Program-made: the position numbers and the translations under genes | In this document: piece by piece, positions 1 to 6,350 of the stretch | Numbering within the stretch: the stretch's first letter is position 1 | Layout of the letters: each line of letters opens with the position of its first letter | NCBI GenBank assembly: GCA_007123395.1 | Contig: SKLD01000330.1 | Coordinates: 1 to 6,350 of the forward strand | Origin: Opitutales bacterium | GTDB taxonomy: Bacteria; Verrucomicrobiota; Verrucomicrobiia; Opitutales; Oceanipulchritudinaceae | DNA: 6,350 nucleotides | Direction of reading: 5' to 3' | The notes under the pieces: model-generated | What the model saw: the letters and a program-made list of their open reading frames with translations, nothing else | The model's database searches: none | What the model was told of the DNA's origin: nothing

Positions 1-563
1 CCGAAGACCTCGCGCGCATGAAGATCAACACGCATGTGCCCGAGGCGGATATCGGGCGGATCGAGGTGGGTCAACGCGTGGAGTTTGTCGTGGACGCCTA
101 CCGCGGCGAACGTTTTGCGGGCCGGGTCTCGCAGATCCGCAACGCGCCCATCATGGTGAACAACGTCGTGACCTACGACACTGTCGTGCTTGTCGACAAC
201 AGCGACCTGCGCCTCAAGCCGGGGATGACGGCGGAGGTCCACGTGATCACGGATGAACGCGAGACTACCCTGCGTGTCCGAAACACCGCCTTGCGCGCAC
301 GCCTGCCGGACGGAGTCGCCGTGAGGGAGCGCGATCGCCCGGAGAGCGAAGGCGACTGGCGGCGGGTGTATTGGCAGCCCGATGACGGTCGACTGGAGGA
401 ACGGTGGGTGCGTATCGGGATTTCCGACGGCGTGTATTCCGAGGTGCTGGAGGGCGTCGCCGAGGGGGACCGCCTTGTCACGGGATTGGCCGTGCGGGCG
501 ACGGCCGACCGCGGGCGGGGCGATGGACCTTCTTTCCTGCGGGGACGCCAGGCACAGTATTGA
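1..563 (+). CDS. Efflux RND/ABC periplasmic adaptor subunit (HlyD/MacA family), 3' part
   Basis: C-terminal 186 residues of a membrane-fusion protein; the reading frame is open to the window edge (first full codon at 3), so the N-terminal membrane anchor, coiled-coil hairpin and lipoyl part lie upstream. The ATG at 18 is internal: the residues before it (EDLARM) continue the adaptor's normal beta-barrel motif. Residues 1-80 match the beta-barrel domain of MacA-like adaptors (EADIGRIEVGQ, then a VDAY segment, SQIRNAP, NNVVTYDTVV, LKPGMTAEV). The C-terminal part (RIGISDGVYSEVLEGVAEGD, LVTGL) is the membrane-proximal domain that contacts the permease. The family links an inner-membrane transporter to an outer-membrane TolC-type channel. 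The ATPase gene starts 7 bases after the stop, supporting a MacAB-like operon. The transported substrate cannot be told from sequence. Family assignment is firm; MacA as opposed to another adaptor subgroup is inference from the neighbours. Confidence 0.9.
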   Translation, partial: EDLARMKINTHVPEADIGRIEVGQRVEFVVDAYRGERFAGRVSQIRNAPIMVNNVVTYDTVVLVDNSDLRLKPGMTAEVHVITDERETTLRVRNTALRARLPDGVAVRERDRPESEGDWRRVYWQPDDGRLEERWVRIGISDGVYSEVLEGVAEGDRLVTGLAVRATADRGRGDGPSFLRGRQAQY

Positions 564-570
564 ATTTGTC

Positions 571-1361
571 ATGACAGATCAGGCCGGAGAAGCCGTGGTT
601 GCGCTGGAGGGCGTCCACAAGACCTACGGATCGGGGGGCAGCCGGGTGGCCGCTCTGCGCGGGGTCGACCTGATGATCCGCCGCGGCGAGATGCTCGCGG
701 TCATGGGGCCGAGCGGATCGGGTAAGTCGACCCTGATGAACATCCTCGGTTGCCTCGACCGGCCGGGGCCGGGGCGCTACCTCCTCGACGGCGTTGATGT
801 CGCCCGGCTTTCCCGCGACAAGCGGGCGGACCTGCGCAACCGCAAGCTGGGTTTCGTGTTTCAGGACTTTCACCTGCTCTCGCGCACGAGCGCGCTGGAG
901 AATGTCGAGATGCCCATGCTCTACCATCCCGACCGCATTACGCGGCGTGAGTTGCGGCGACGCGCGGAGGAAGCGCTTGAGCGGGTGGGGCTGGCCGACC
1001 GTGCGCGGCATCATCCGAACCAGCTCTCCGGCGGGCAGCAGCAGCGGGTGGCCATCGCGCGTGCGCTCGTAAACAACCCCGCGTTTCTCCTCGCCGATGA
1101 GCCGACGGGAAATTTGGATACACGCACGTCGTTCGAGATTATGGACCTCTTTCAGGAACTGAACAAGGAAGGGCTCACGGTCATCCTTGTCACGCACGAG
1201 CCGGAGATGAGCCGGTTCTGCTCGCGCGTGGTCGTCCTGCGCGACGGCCGCGTCGTGCGGGACGAACCGGTGGCCGGACGTCAGTCGGCGAAGGAGTTGC
1301 GCGATGCCTTCGACCGCGAGCATCCGGTTGGCGAAACCCTGTCCGAACCCTCAGAGGCATC

Positions 1362-1365
<4 letters not shown>
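571..1365 (+). CDS. ABC transporter ATP-binding protein, MacB/LolD type
   Basis: A 264-residue nucleotide-binding subunit that hydrolyses ATP on the cytoplasmic side to drive the partner permease. Visible motifs: Walker A GPSGSGKST (46-54), Q-loop Gln98 in FVFQDFHLL, signature LSGGQQQR (152-159), Walker B LLADEP with catalytic Glu177, D-loop NLD (181-183) and switch His209 in VTHE. The Q-loop and signature are typical of the MacB/LolD/FtsE branch. The chosen ATG at 571 lies 7 bases after the adaptor stop and lacks a clear Shine-Dalgarno. A GTG at 595, preceded by GGAG at 586-589, would remove eight residues before the first strand and is a real alternative. The last codons overlap the permease start as ATGA, suggesting translational coupling. 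In E. coli MacB the ATPase and permease are one polypeptide; here they are separate chains, a common arrangement in this superfamily. Role with the adaptor and permease is inferred from family and operon order. Confidence 0.95.
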
Positions 1366-2579
<1,214 letters not shown>

Positions 2580-2585
2580 CCCGCG

Positions 2586-2626
2586 TCCGCGCCTCATACG
2601 CGGAGCACCTTCCGGTGTTTCGCCGG
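2586..2626 (+). other. Two GC-rich hairpins after the permease gene (possible weak terminator or mRNA 3' end)
   Basis: Just after the permease stop, TCCGCG (2586-2591) pairs with CGCGGA (2599-2604) around a 7-base loop, and CCGGTG (2612-2617) pairs with CGCCGG (2621-2626, one G-T pair) around TTT. A competing pairing CACC/GGTG (2606-2609 with 2614-2617) is also possible. Neither is followed by a T-run, so this is not a canonical intrinsic terminator. In DNA of this GC content such short stems arise easily by chance. Confidence 0.25.
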
Positions 2627-2640
2627 CCGCCGAATTCTGT

Positions 2641-2671
2641 TTGACCGTGCTTGCCGCAGGGTGTTGGCTAT
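2641..2671 (+). promoter_or_regulatory. Weak sigma-70-like promoter candidate for tig-clpP-clpX
   Basis: TTGACC at 2641-2646 resembles a -35 box and GGCTAT at 2666-2671 a poor -10 box, with 19 bases between them, longer than the usual 16-18. TGTT directly before the -10 could act as a partial extended -10. It lies 46 bases before the chosen tig start, in the only gap large enough for a promoter. A pyrimidine-rich stretch (2671-2686) follows. Position is sensible, but the match is weak. Confidence 0.25.
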
Positions 2672-2716
2672 CCGTTTTTCTTTTTACCAAGCGAATACCG
2701 CAAACACACATCCGCA

Positions 2717-4057
2717 GTGAACGTAACCGCCAACGATATCAGCGAAACCCGCAAGAACCTGCTCGTCACCGTCAGTGGTGAGGAAATCGCGTCCGAGGAG
2801 AAGACCGTCCTCAAGACTATCGCGAAGCAGGCCCGTGTGCCTGGCTTCCGGCCCGGCAAAGCACCGGAAAACGTCATCCGCCAGCGCTACCGCCGGGAAA
2901 TCGGCGAGGAACTCAATCGCGCCGTCTCTCGCAAGGTCTACCAACAGGCCCTTGAGGACTCTGACTTCGACGTCTACTCGGTGGTGAAGTTCGGCGAGGG
3001 CGAGACCTTCAAGCCGGGCGAGGAGACGACGGTGGAGATCACGGTGGACGTCACGCCGCCCTTTGAACTGCCGCCCTACAAGGGCATCCAGACCACGCCG
3101 CCCTCCACCGAGGTTAGCGACAAGGAGGTCGACGAGGCGATCGAGCGCCTGCGCCGCGAGCGCGCCGACTTCACGGTGGTGGAGCGCGCCGCCGGGCAGG
3201 GGGACTACGTGCGGCTCGGATACGAGGGCACGGTGGACGGCGAACCAATCGAGCCCAAGCTGGGCGACGAACCGCGCCTGCGGGTGTGGGGCAAGGCAGA
3301 GAGCACATGGGAAGAGGCGGGCACCGACGAGGCCAAGCAATACGGTGTCCCGGCCATCGTCGACGGGATCGTCGGCATGGCGGCGGGCGACGAGAAGACC
3401 GTCGAGCACACCTTCCCGGAGGATTTTCCCGTCGAGGATCTGCGCGGCAAGACGGCGCAGTATGCCGTGAAGGTGGAGGAAGTGCGCGAGCGCCGCCTTC
3501 CCGAGCTGGACGAGACTTTCCTCAAGTCGGTGCAGGTGGAGTCTGTCGAAGAACTGAAAGACCGCGTCCTCACCGACCTCGAAACCGCGAAAAAGCGTGA
3601 GGCCGAGAACGCGAAGCGGCAGCAGATCGTTGATTTCCTGAGCCAGCGGGTGGAGTTCGCCCTGCCGGAGTCGGCTGTCGAATCGGAGACGCAGAACGTC
3701 ATGGGCCGCATCATGGTGGAGAACATGCAGCGCGGCATCAAGGAAGAGGAGTTCGAGAAGAACAAAGAAGCGCTGCACGGGCAGTCCGAGCAGATTGCGC
3801 GCCGTGACCTCAAGGTGCAGCTCATCCTCACCCGCATTGCCAAGGAAGAGGAGATCAAGCTCGAAGAGGAGGATTTGCAGCAGGCGATCATGGCCATGGC
3901 TTCGCGCCAGCGCACGCCGGTGGAGGAGTTTGTGCGCGAGTTGCAGAAAGACCGTTCCAAACTCTTGCGCATCCAGCGCCAGGTGCTCTTCGGGAAGACG
4001 CTTGATTTCCTCGTCAAGGAGTCTAAGGTTTCTGAAGCGAACGATGCCGCGTCGTAA
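2717..4057 (+). CDS. tig: Trigger factor, ribosome-associated chaperone
   Basis: A 446-residue chaperone that binds at the ribosomal exit tunnel and shields nascent chains (E. coli protein 432). The GTG at 2717 is chosen because it gives MNVTANDISETRK, the family N-terminus, and places the ribosome-docking signature GFRPGKAP at residues 43-50, exactly as in E. coli. An in-frame TTG at 2651 would add 22 unrelated residues. No Shine-Dalgarno is seen before 2717. Domains: ribosome-binding about 1-115, an FKBP-like PPIase domain about 150-260 (GDYVRLGYEGTVDGE from 162; TFPEDFPVEDLRGK from 232), and a C-terminal helical chaperone domain. The PPIase pocket is degenerate: aligned by eye, E. coli F168, F177, F198 and F233 correspond to Tyr169, Ile178, Ile214 and Tyr249, with only F217 kept (Phe233), and about 15 extra residues lie between 178 and 212. 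Chaperone function is expected; isomerase activity is doubtful. clpP starts 34 bases downstream. Confidence 0.96.
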   Translation: MNVTANDISETRKNLLVTVSGEEIASEEKTVLKTIAKQARVPGFRPGKAPENVIRQRYRREIGEELNRAVSRKVYQQALEDSDFDVYSVVKFGEGETFKPGEETTVEITVDVTPPFELPPYKGIQTTPPSTEVSDKEVDEAIERLRRERADFTVVERAAGQGDYVRLGYEGTVDGEPIEPKLGDEPRLRVWGKAESTWEEAGTDEAKQYGVPAIVDGIVGMAAGDEKTVEHTFPEDFPVEDLRGKTAQYAVKVEEVRERRLPELDETFLKSVQVESVEELKDRVLTDLETAKKREAENAKRQQIVDFLSQRVEFALPESAVESETQNVMGRIMVENMQRGIKEEEFEKNKEALHGQSEQIARRDLKVQLILTRIAKEEEIKLEEEDLQQAIMAMASRQRTPVEEFVRELQKDRSKLLRIQRQVLFGKTLDFLVKESKVSEANDAAS

Positions 4058-4091
4058 TCCTGCGGGCCGGCATCCGAGCCATTTTTTTGCA

Positions 4092-4715
4092 ATGAGTTAT
4101 TACCTTCCGCTTCCGCACGTCGTTGAGAGCGACGGCCGCACCGAAAAGAGCTGGGACATCTACAGTCGCCTGCTCAAAGACCGCATTATTTTCATCGGCA
4201 CGCCGATCGACGATTATGTGGCCAACGGCGTCATCGCACAGATGCTGCTTTTGCAGATGGAGGATCCGAAGAAGGACATCCAGCTCTATATCAACAGTCC
4301 GGGCGGGAGCGTGACCGACGGCATGGCAATCTACGACACCATGCGCTTCCTCAGTTGCGACATCAAAACCTACTGCATGGGGCAGGCCGCGAGCATGGCC
4401 ACTGTCCTTGTCGCGGCGGGCACTCCCGGCAAGCGCTACGCCCTCCCGCATAGCCGTCTTATGATCCACCAGCCGTCCGGCGGCGCGACGGGGCAGACCT
4501 CGGACATCTCCATTGCCGCGCGCGAAATCGTGCGCTGGAAGCAAACGCTCAATGAAATCCTTGCGGAGCACTCCGGCCAGCCTGTCGAGCGCATCGAAAA
4601 GGATTCCGACCGGGACTATTATATGACCGCCTACGAGGCGCGCGATTACGGGATCGTTGACACGGTGATCGAGGTCAAACCGCGTCCCGCGGCCAAGGCG
4701 GAGGCATCGAAGTAA
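4092..4715 (+). CDS. clpP: ATP-dependent Clp protease proteolytic subunit ClpP
   Basis: A 207-residue serine protease subunit (family S14) that forms the two-ring, 14-subunit degradation chamber fed by ClpX in the cytoplasm. The catalytic triad is complete: Ser101 in GQAASMA, His126 in MIHQPSGG and Asp175 in SDRDYYM, with the same spacings as in E. coli ClpP. Also visible are DIYSRLLKDRIIF (22-34) and the oxyanion region NSPGGSV (68-74). The ATG at 4092 gives MSYYLPLPHVVES, only about four residues longer than mature E. coli ClpP, so little or no propeptide. An in-frame ATG at 4044, overlapping the end of tig, would add 16 residues and cannot be excluded. No Shine-Dalgarno precedes 4092; seven T's at 4082-4088 do. 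The C-terminal tail (PRPAAKAEASK) is Ala/Lys rich. clpX begins 10 bases after the stop. Confidence 0.97.
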   Translation: MSYYLPLPHVVESDGRTEKSWDIYSRLLKDRIIFIGTPIDDYVANGVIAQMLLLQMEDPKKDIQLYINSPGGSVTDGMAIYDTMRFLSCDIKTYCMGQAASMATVLVAAGTPGKRYALPHSRLMIHQPSGGATGQTSDISIAAREIVRWKQTLNEILAEHSGQPVERIEKDSDRDYYMTAYEARDYGIVDTVIEVKPRPAAKAEASK

Positions 4716-4719
4716 GGAG
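4713..4719 (+). promoter_or_regulatory. Ribosome binding site of clpX, overlapping the clpP stop codon
   Basis: TAAGGAG uses the TAA stop of clpP as its first bases and lies 6 bases before the GTG start at 4726. It fixes that start and suggests that translation of clpX is coupled to termination on clpP. It is the clearest Shine-Dalgarno in the tig-clpP-clpX cluster. Confidence 0.8.
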
Positions 4720-4725
4720 TCGTTT

Positions 4726-5994
4726 GTGGCGAAGCCATCGAAAATGACGTTTTGCAGCTTCTGCGGAAAATCGCAGGCTGAAGTCCGCAAGATGATTGCG
4801 GGTCCGGCCGGCGTGCATATCTGCGATTCGTGCGTGAACGTCTGCAAAACGATCATTGACCGCGAGTTACGCGAGCCCGAGACGAAGACGGGCGGCGAGG
4901 CTTTCAAGCTGCTTAAGCCGCATGAGATCAAGGCGGAACTCGATCAGCACATCATCGGGCAGGAGAGCGCTAAAAAAGTGCTCTCCGTGGCCGTCTACAA
5001 CCATTACAAGCGGCTCAACTCTGTCGCCGGTCCGGCTGCCGACACCCCGGCGGCCCTGCGCGACGTGACCATAGAGAAGAGTAACATCCTCCTTCTCGGT
5101 CCCACCGGCAGCGGCAAGACCCTGCTCGCCCGCACACTCGCCAACATCCTCGACGTCCCCTTTGCCATCGCTGATGCCACCACCCTGACGGAAGCCGGCT
5201 ACGTGGGCGAGGATGTCGAGAACATCGTCCTGCGCCTCCTCCAGAACGCCAATTTCGATGTCAAGCGCGCCCAGTGCGGCATCATTTACGTGGACGAAAT
5301 CGACAAGATCGGCCGCAAGACAGAAAACGTCTCCATTACCCGCGATGTCTCCGGTGAGGGCGTGCAGCAGGCCCTCCTCAAAATCCTCGAAGGCACGGTG
5401 TGCAACGTGCCGCCGCAGGGCGGGCGCAAGCACCCCAACCAAGAGTATATCCAAATCGACACCACGAACGTCCTTTTCGTTTGCGGGGGCGCGTTTGTGG
5501 GTATGGAGGGCATTATCCGCCGCCGCCTCGGCAAGGGAACGATCGGCTGGGAATCCGCCAAGGCCGAGCAGGTCGACGAGCGCGAAGTCCTCTCCAAAAT
5601 CGCGCCCGAGGATCTCGTGCGCTTCGGCCTCATTCCGGAGTTTATCGGACGGCTCCCCGTTGTTTCGGTTCTCGAAGAGCTGACCGTCGACCAACTGGAG
5701 CACATCCTCCTCGACACGAAGAACGCGCTTTCCAAGCAGTATGAGAAGCTCTTTGCCCTCGACCGGGTCAAGCTGGCTTTTACCCGCGACGCCATCTCCG
5801 CCATCGCGCGGCGTGCCATCGAGCTGAAAACGGGCGCCCGTGCCCTGCGCTCCATTATGGAAGGCATCATGCTCGACATCATGTACGAACTGCCGTCGAT
5901 GGACGATGTGGAGGAAGTCGTCATCAACCGGGCCGTCGTCGACGGCGTTGCCGGACCCAAAATCAAGCGCAAGTCCAAGAAAGACGCGGCCTGA
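4726..5994 (+). CDS. clpX: ATP-dependent Clp protease ATP-binding subunit ClpX
   Basis: A 422-residue AAA+ unfoldase that recognises tagged substrates, unfolds them and threads them into ClpP. The N-terminal zinc-binding domain has Cys10, Cys13, Cys33 and Cys36. Then follow Walker A GPTGSGKT (125-132), the pore-1 loop GYVG (158-161), Walker B with Asp190 and Glu191 in IIYVDEID, the RKH substrate loop (234-236), the ClpP-docking loop, the arginine finger Arg309 in PEFIGRLP, and sensor-2 Arg372 in GARALR. All catalytic positions are intact and length equals the family norm (E. coli 424). The docking tripeptide is Ile273-Gly274-Trp275 instead of the usual IGF or IGL. GTG is the start, giving MAKPSKMTFCSFC, supported by the Shine-Dalgarno overlapping the clpP stop. 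It closes the tig-clpP-clpX cluster; a repeat array starts directly downstream and no T-run terminator is visible. Confidence 0.98.
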   Translation: MAKPSKMTFCSFCGKSQAEVRKMIAGPAGVHICDSCVNVCKTIIDRELREPETKTGGEAFKLLKPHEIKAELDQHIIGQESAKKVLSVAVYNHYKRLNSVAGPAADTPAALRDVTIEKSNILLLGPTGSGKTLLARTLANILDVPFAIADATTLTEAGYVGEDVENIVLRLLQNANFDVKRAQCGIIYVDEIDKIGRKTENVSITRDVSGEGVQQALLKILEGTVCNVPPQGGRKHPNQEYIQIDTTNVLFVCGGAFVGMEGIIRRRLGKGTIGWESAKAEQVDEREVLSKIAPEDLVRFGLIPEFIGRLPVVSVLEELTVDQLEHILLDTKNALSKQYEKLFALDRVKLAFTRDAISAIARRAIELKTGARALRSIMEGIMLDIMYELPSMDDVEEVVINRAVVDGVAGPKIKRKSKKDAA

Positions 5995-6058
5995 GGGGCG
6001 GGCGTGGTTGGTGTTGCGTGCGCGGGCGGCGGCTGGGGGCGGTCTTGGCGTTGGCGTG

Positions 6059-6083
6059 GTGCGGAGCAAGCTCCCGCACCTAC
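6059..6083 (-). repeat. REP-like hairpin, unit 1, minus-strand orientation
   Basis: On the minus strand GTAG (6083-6080) is followed directly by a hairpin: GTGCG, one unpaired G, GAG, loop CTTG, CTC, CGCAC (6079-6059). That is a 5-bp lower stem, a single bulge on the 5' side and a 3-bp upper stem. GTAG (or GGAG) at the 5' foot of a bulged hairpin is the hallmark of REP elements recognised by REP-associated tyrosine transposases. The central sequence also resembles Pseudomonas REP cores as I remember them. The element class is inferred from structure. Confidence 0.7.
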
Positions 6084-6106
6084 TTTGGCGGGGCGGGTGT
6101 ATCTCA

Positions 6107-6132
6107 GTAGCTGCCAGACCTCCGGTCGGCAG
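6107..6132 (+). repeat. REP-like hairpin, unit 1, plus-strand orientation
   Basis: GTAG (6107-6110) is followed directly by CTGCC, an unpaired A, GACC, loop TCC, GGTC and GGCAG (6111-6132): a 5-bp lower stem, one 5'-side bulge and a 4-bp upper stem. The architecture is the same as the minus-strand hairpin 23 bases to the left, but the stem sequence differs. The two GTAG feet face each other, as in a paired, inverted REP arrangement. Confidence 0.7.
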
Positions 6133-6206
6133 TCGTCGTGGAAGGGGGGCGTGGCGGGTGCTGTCGCGTGCGGGCGGCGGCGGGGGGCGGTCCCGGCGGT
6201 GGCGTG

Positions 6207-6232
6207 GTGCGGACACGAGGTCGCGCACCTAC
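6207..6232 (-). repeat. REP-like hairpin, unit 2, minus-strand orientation
   Basis: On the minus strand GTAG (6232-6229) is followed by GTGCG, an unpaired C, GAC, loop CTCGT, GTC and CGCAC. Compared with unit 1, the lower stem is identical, the bulge base has changed from G to C, the loop has changed in sequence and length, and one upper-stem pair is swapped on both strands (GAG/CTC to GAC/GTC), keeping the stem. That compensatory change argues that the folded structure is maintained. Confidence 0.7.
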
Positions 6233-6256
6233 TGTTGGCGCGGCGGGTGTATCTCA

Positions 6257-6282
6257 GTAGCTGCCAGACCTTTGGTCGGCAG
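6257..6282 (+). repeat. REP-like hairpin, unit 2, plus-strand orientation
   Basis: GTAG (6257-6260) precedes CTGCC, unpaired A, GACC, loop TTT, GGTC, GGCAG (6261-6282). It is identical to the unit 1 copy except for two bases, both in the 3-base loop (TCC to TTT). Stem, bulge and foot are unchanged. Confidence 0.7.
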
Positions 6283-6350
6283 TCGTCGTGGAAGGGGGGC
6301 GTGGCGGGTGCTGTCGTGGCCGGGCGGCGGCGGGGGGCGTTCCCGGCGGC

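Larger units (their letters stand above)
6003..6350. repeat. Tandem array of ~150-bp intergenic repeat units (2.3 units, continues past window)
   Basis: The whole gene-free stretch after clpX is a G-rich direct repeat. Positions 6101-6150 and 6251-6300 match at 48 of 50 bases at an offset of exactly 150; 6151-6200 and 6301-6350 match at 45 of 50 at the same offset. The first unit (from about 6003) aligns to the second with small indels (local offset 148-150) and is more diverged. The third unit is cut by the window end just before its first hairpin. Each full unit holds a minus-strand and a plus-strand REP-like hairpin about 23-24 bases apart, and a 74-base G-rich spacer separates the pairs. 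No open frame in this region looks like a gene. Confidence 0.93.

Noticed and set aside
18..20. ATG at 18 as the true start of the adaptor gene
   Set aside because: Codons from position 3 onward continue the conserved beta-barrel motif upstream of this Met, and the remaining protein would lack the membrane anchor and hairpin.
2651..2716. TTG start at 2651 for trigger factor
   Set aside because: The 22 added residues do not resemble any trigger factor N-terminus, and the GTG at 2717 puts the ribosome-binding signature at the canonical residue numbers.
4867..6228. Long minus-strand open frame (453 codons) opposite clpX and running into the repeat array
   Set aside because: It is the reverse-strand shadow of clpX plus low-complexity repeat DNA; its first part is Arg/Pro rich translation of the repeats and no family is recognisable.
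6003..6350. CRISPR array
   Set aside because: The 150-base period, near-identical spacers, G-rich content and two opposed hairpins per unit do not fit short repeats with unique spacers.
6140..6350. G-quadruplex-forming tracts in the repeat spacer
   Set aside because: There are several G-runs, but I did not find a clean run of four well-spaced GGG tracts beyond what this base composition gives; not supported without a folding assay.

Overview
The window is high-GC bacterial DNA carrying two ordinary chromosomal gene blocks and one non-coding repeat array. The protein set (trigger factor, ClpP and ClpX in that order, a HlyD-type adaptor with a separate ATPase and MacB-type permease) and the sequence style suggest a Verrucomicrobiota bacterium, perhaps class Opitutae. 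That assignment is by recall of protein style only; no rRNA or tRNA marker is present.

Positions 1-2579 hold an export operon on the + strand: the 3' end of a membrane-fusion (adaptor) protein, a MacB/LolD-type ATPase, and a four-helix MacB-type permease. The ATPase starts 7 bases after the adaptor and overlaps the permease by ATGA. Together they would form the inner-membrane and periplasmic parts of a MacAB-like pump; the 5' end of the adaptor and any TolC-like outer membrane gene lie outside.

Positions 2580-2716 are a short intergenic region with two GC hairpins, a weak promoter candidate and a pyrimidine-rich stretch. Positions 2717-5994 are the proteostasis cluster tig-clpP-clpX on the + strand, with gaps of 34 and 10 bases, so probably co-transcribed. 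Trigger factor receives nascent chains at the ribosome; ClpX unfolds substrates and feeds them to the ClpP serine protease. The trigger factor has lost most of the aromatic residues of its prolyl isomerase pocket and has an insertion there, and ClpX has IGW in place of the usual IGF/IGL ClpP-docking tripeptide.

Positions 5995-6350 have no gene. They contain a roughly 150-base tandem repeat (two full units plus the first 50 bases of a third, running off the window). Each unit holds two hairpins in opposite orientation, each with GTAG at its 5' foot, a 5-bp lower stem, one unpaired base on the 5' side, and a 3-4 bp upper stem. This is the architecture of REP elements (paired as in a REPIN/BIME) that are mobilised by REP-associated tyrosine transposases. 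The two copies of the minus-strand hairpin differ by a compensatory base-pair change. This array is the most interesting part of the window; the coding regions are otherwise conventional.
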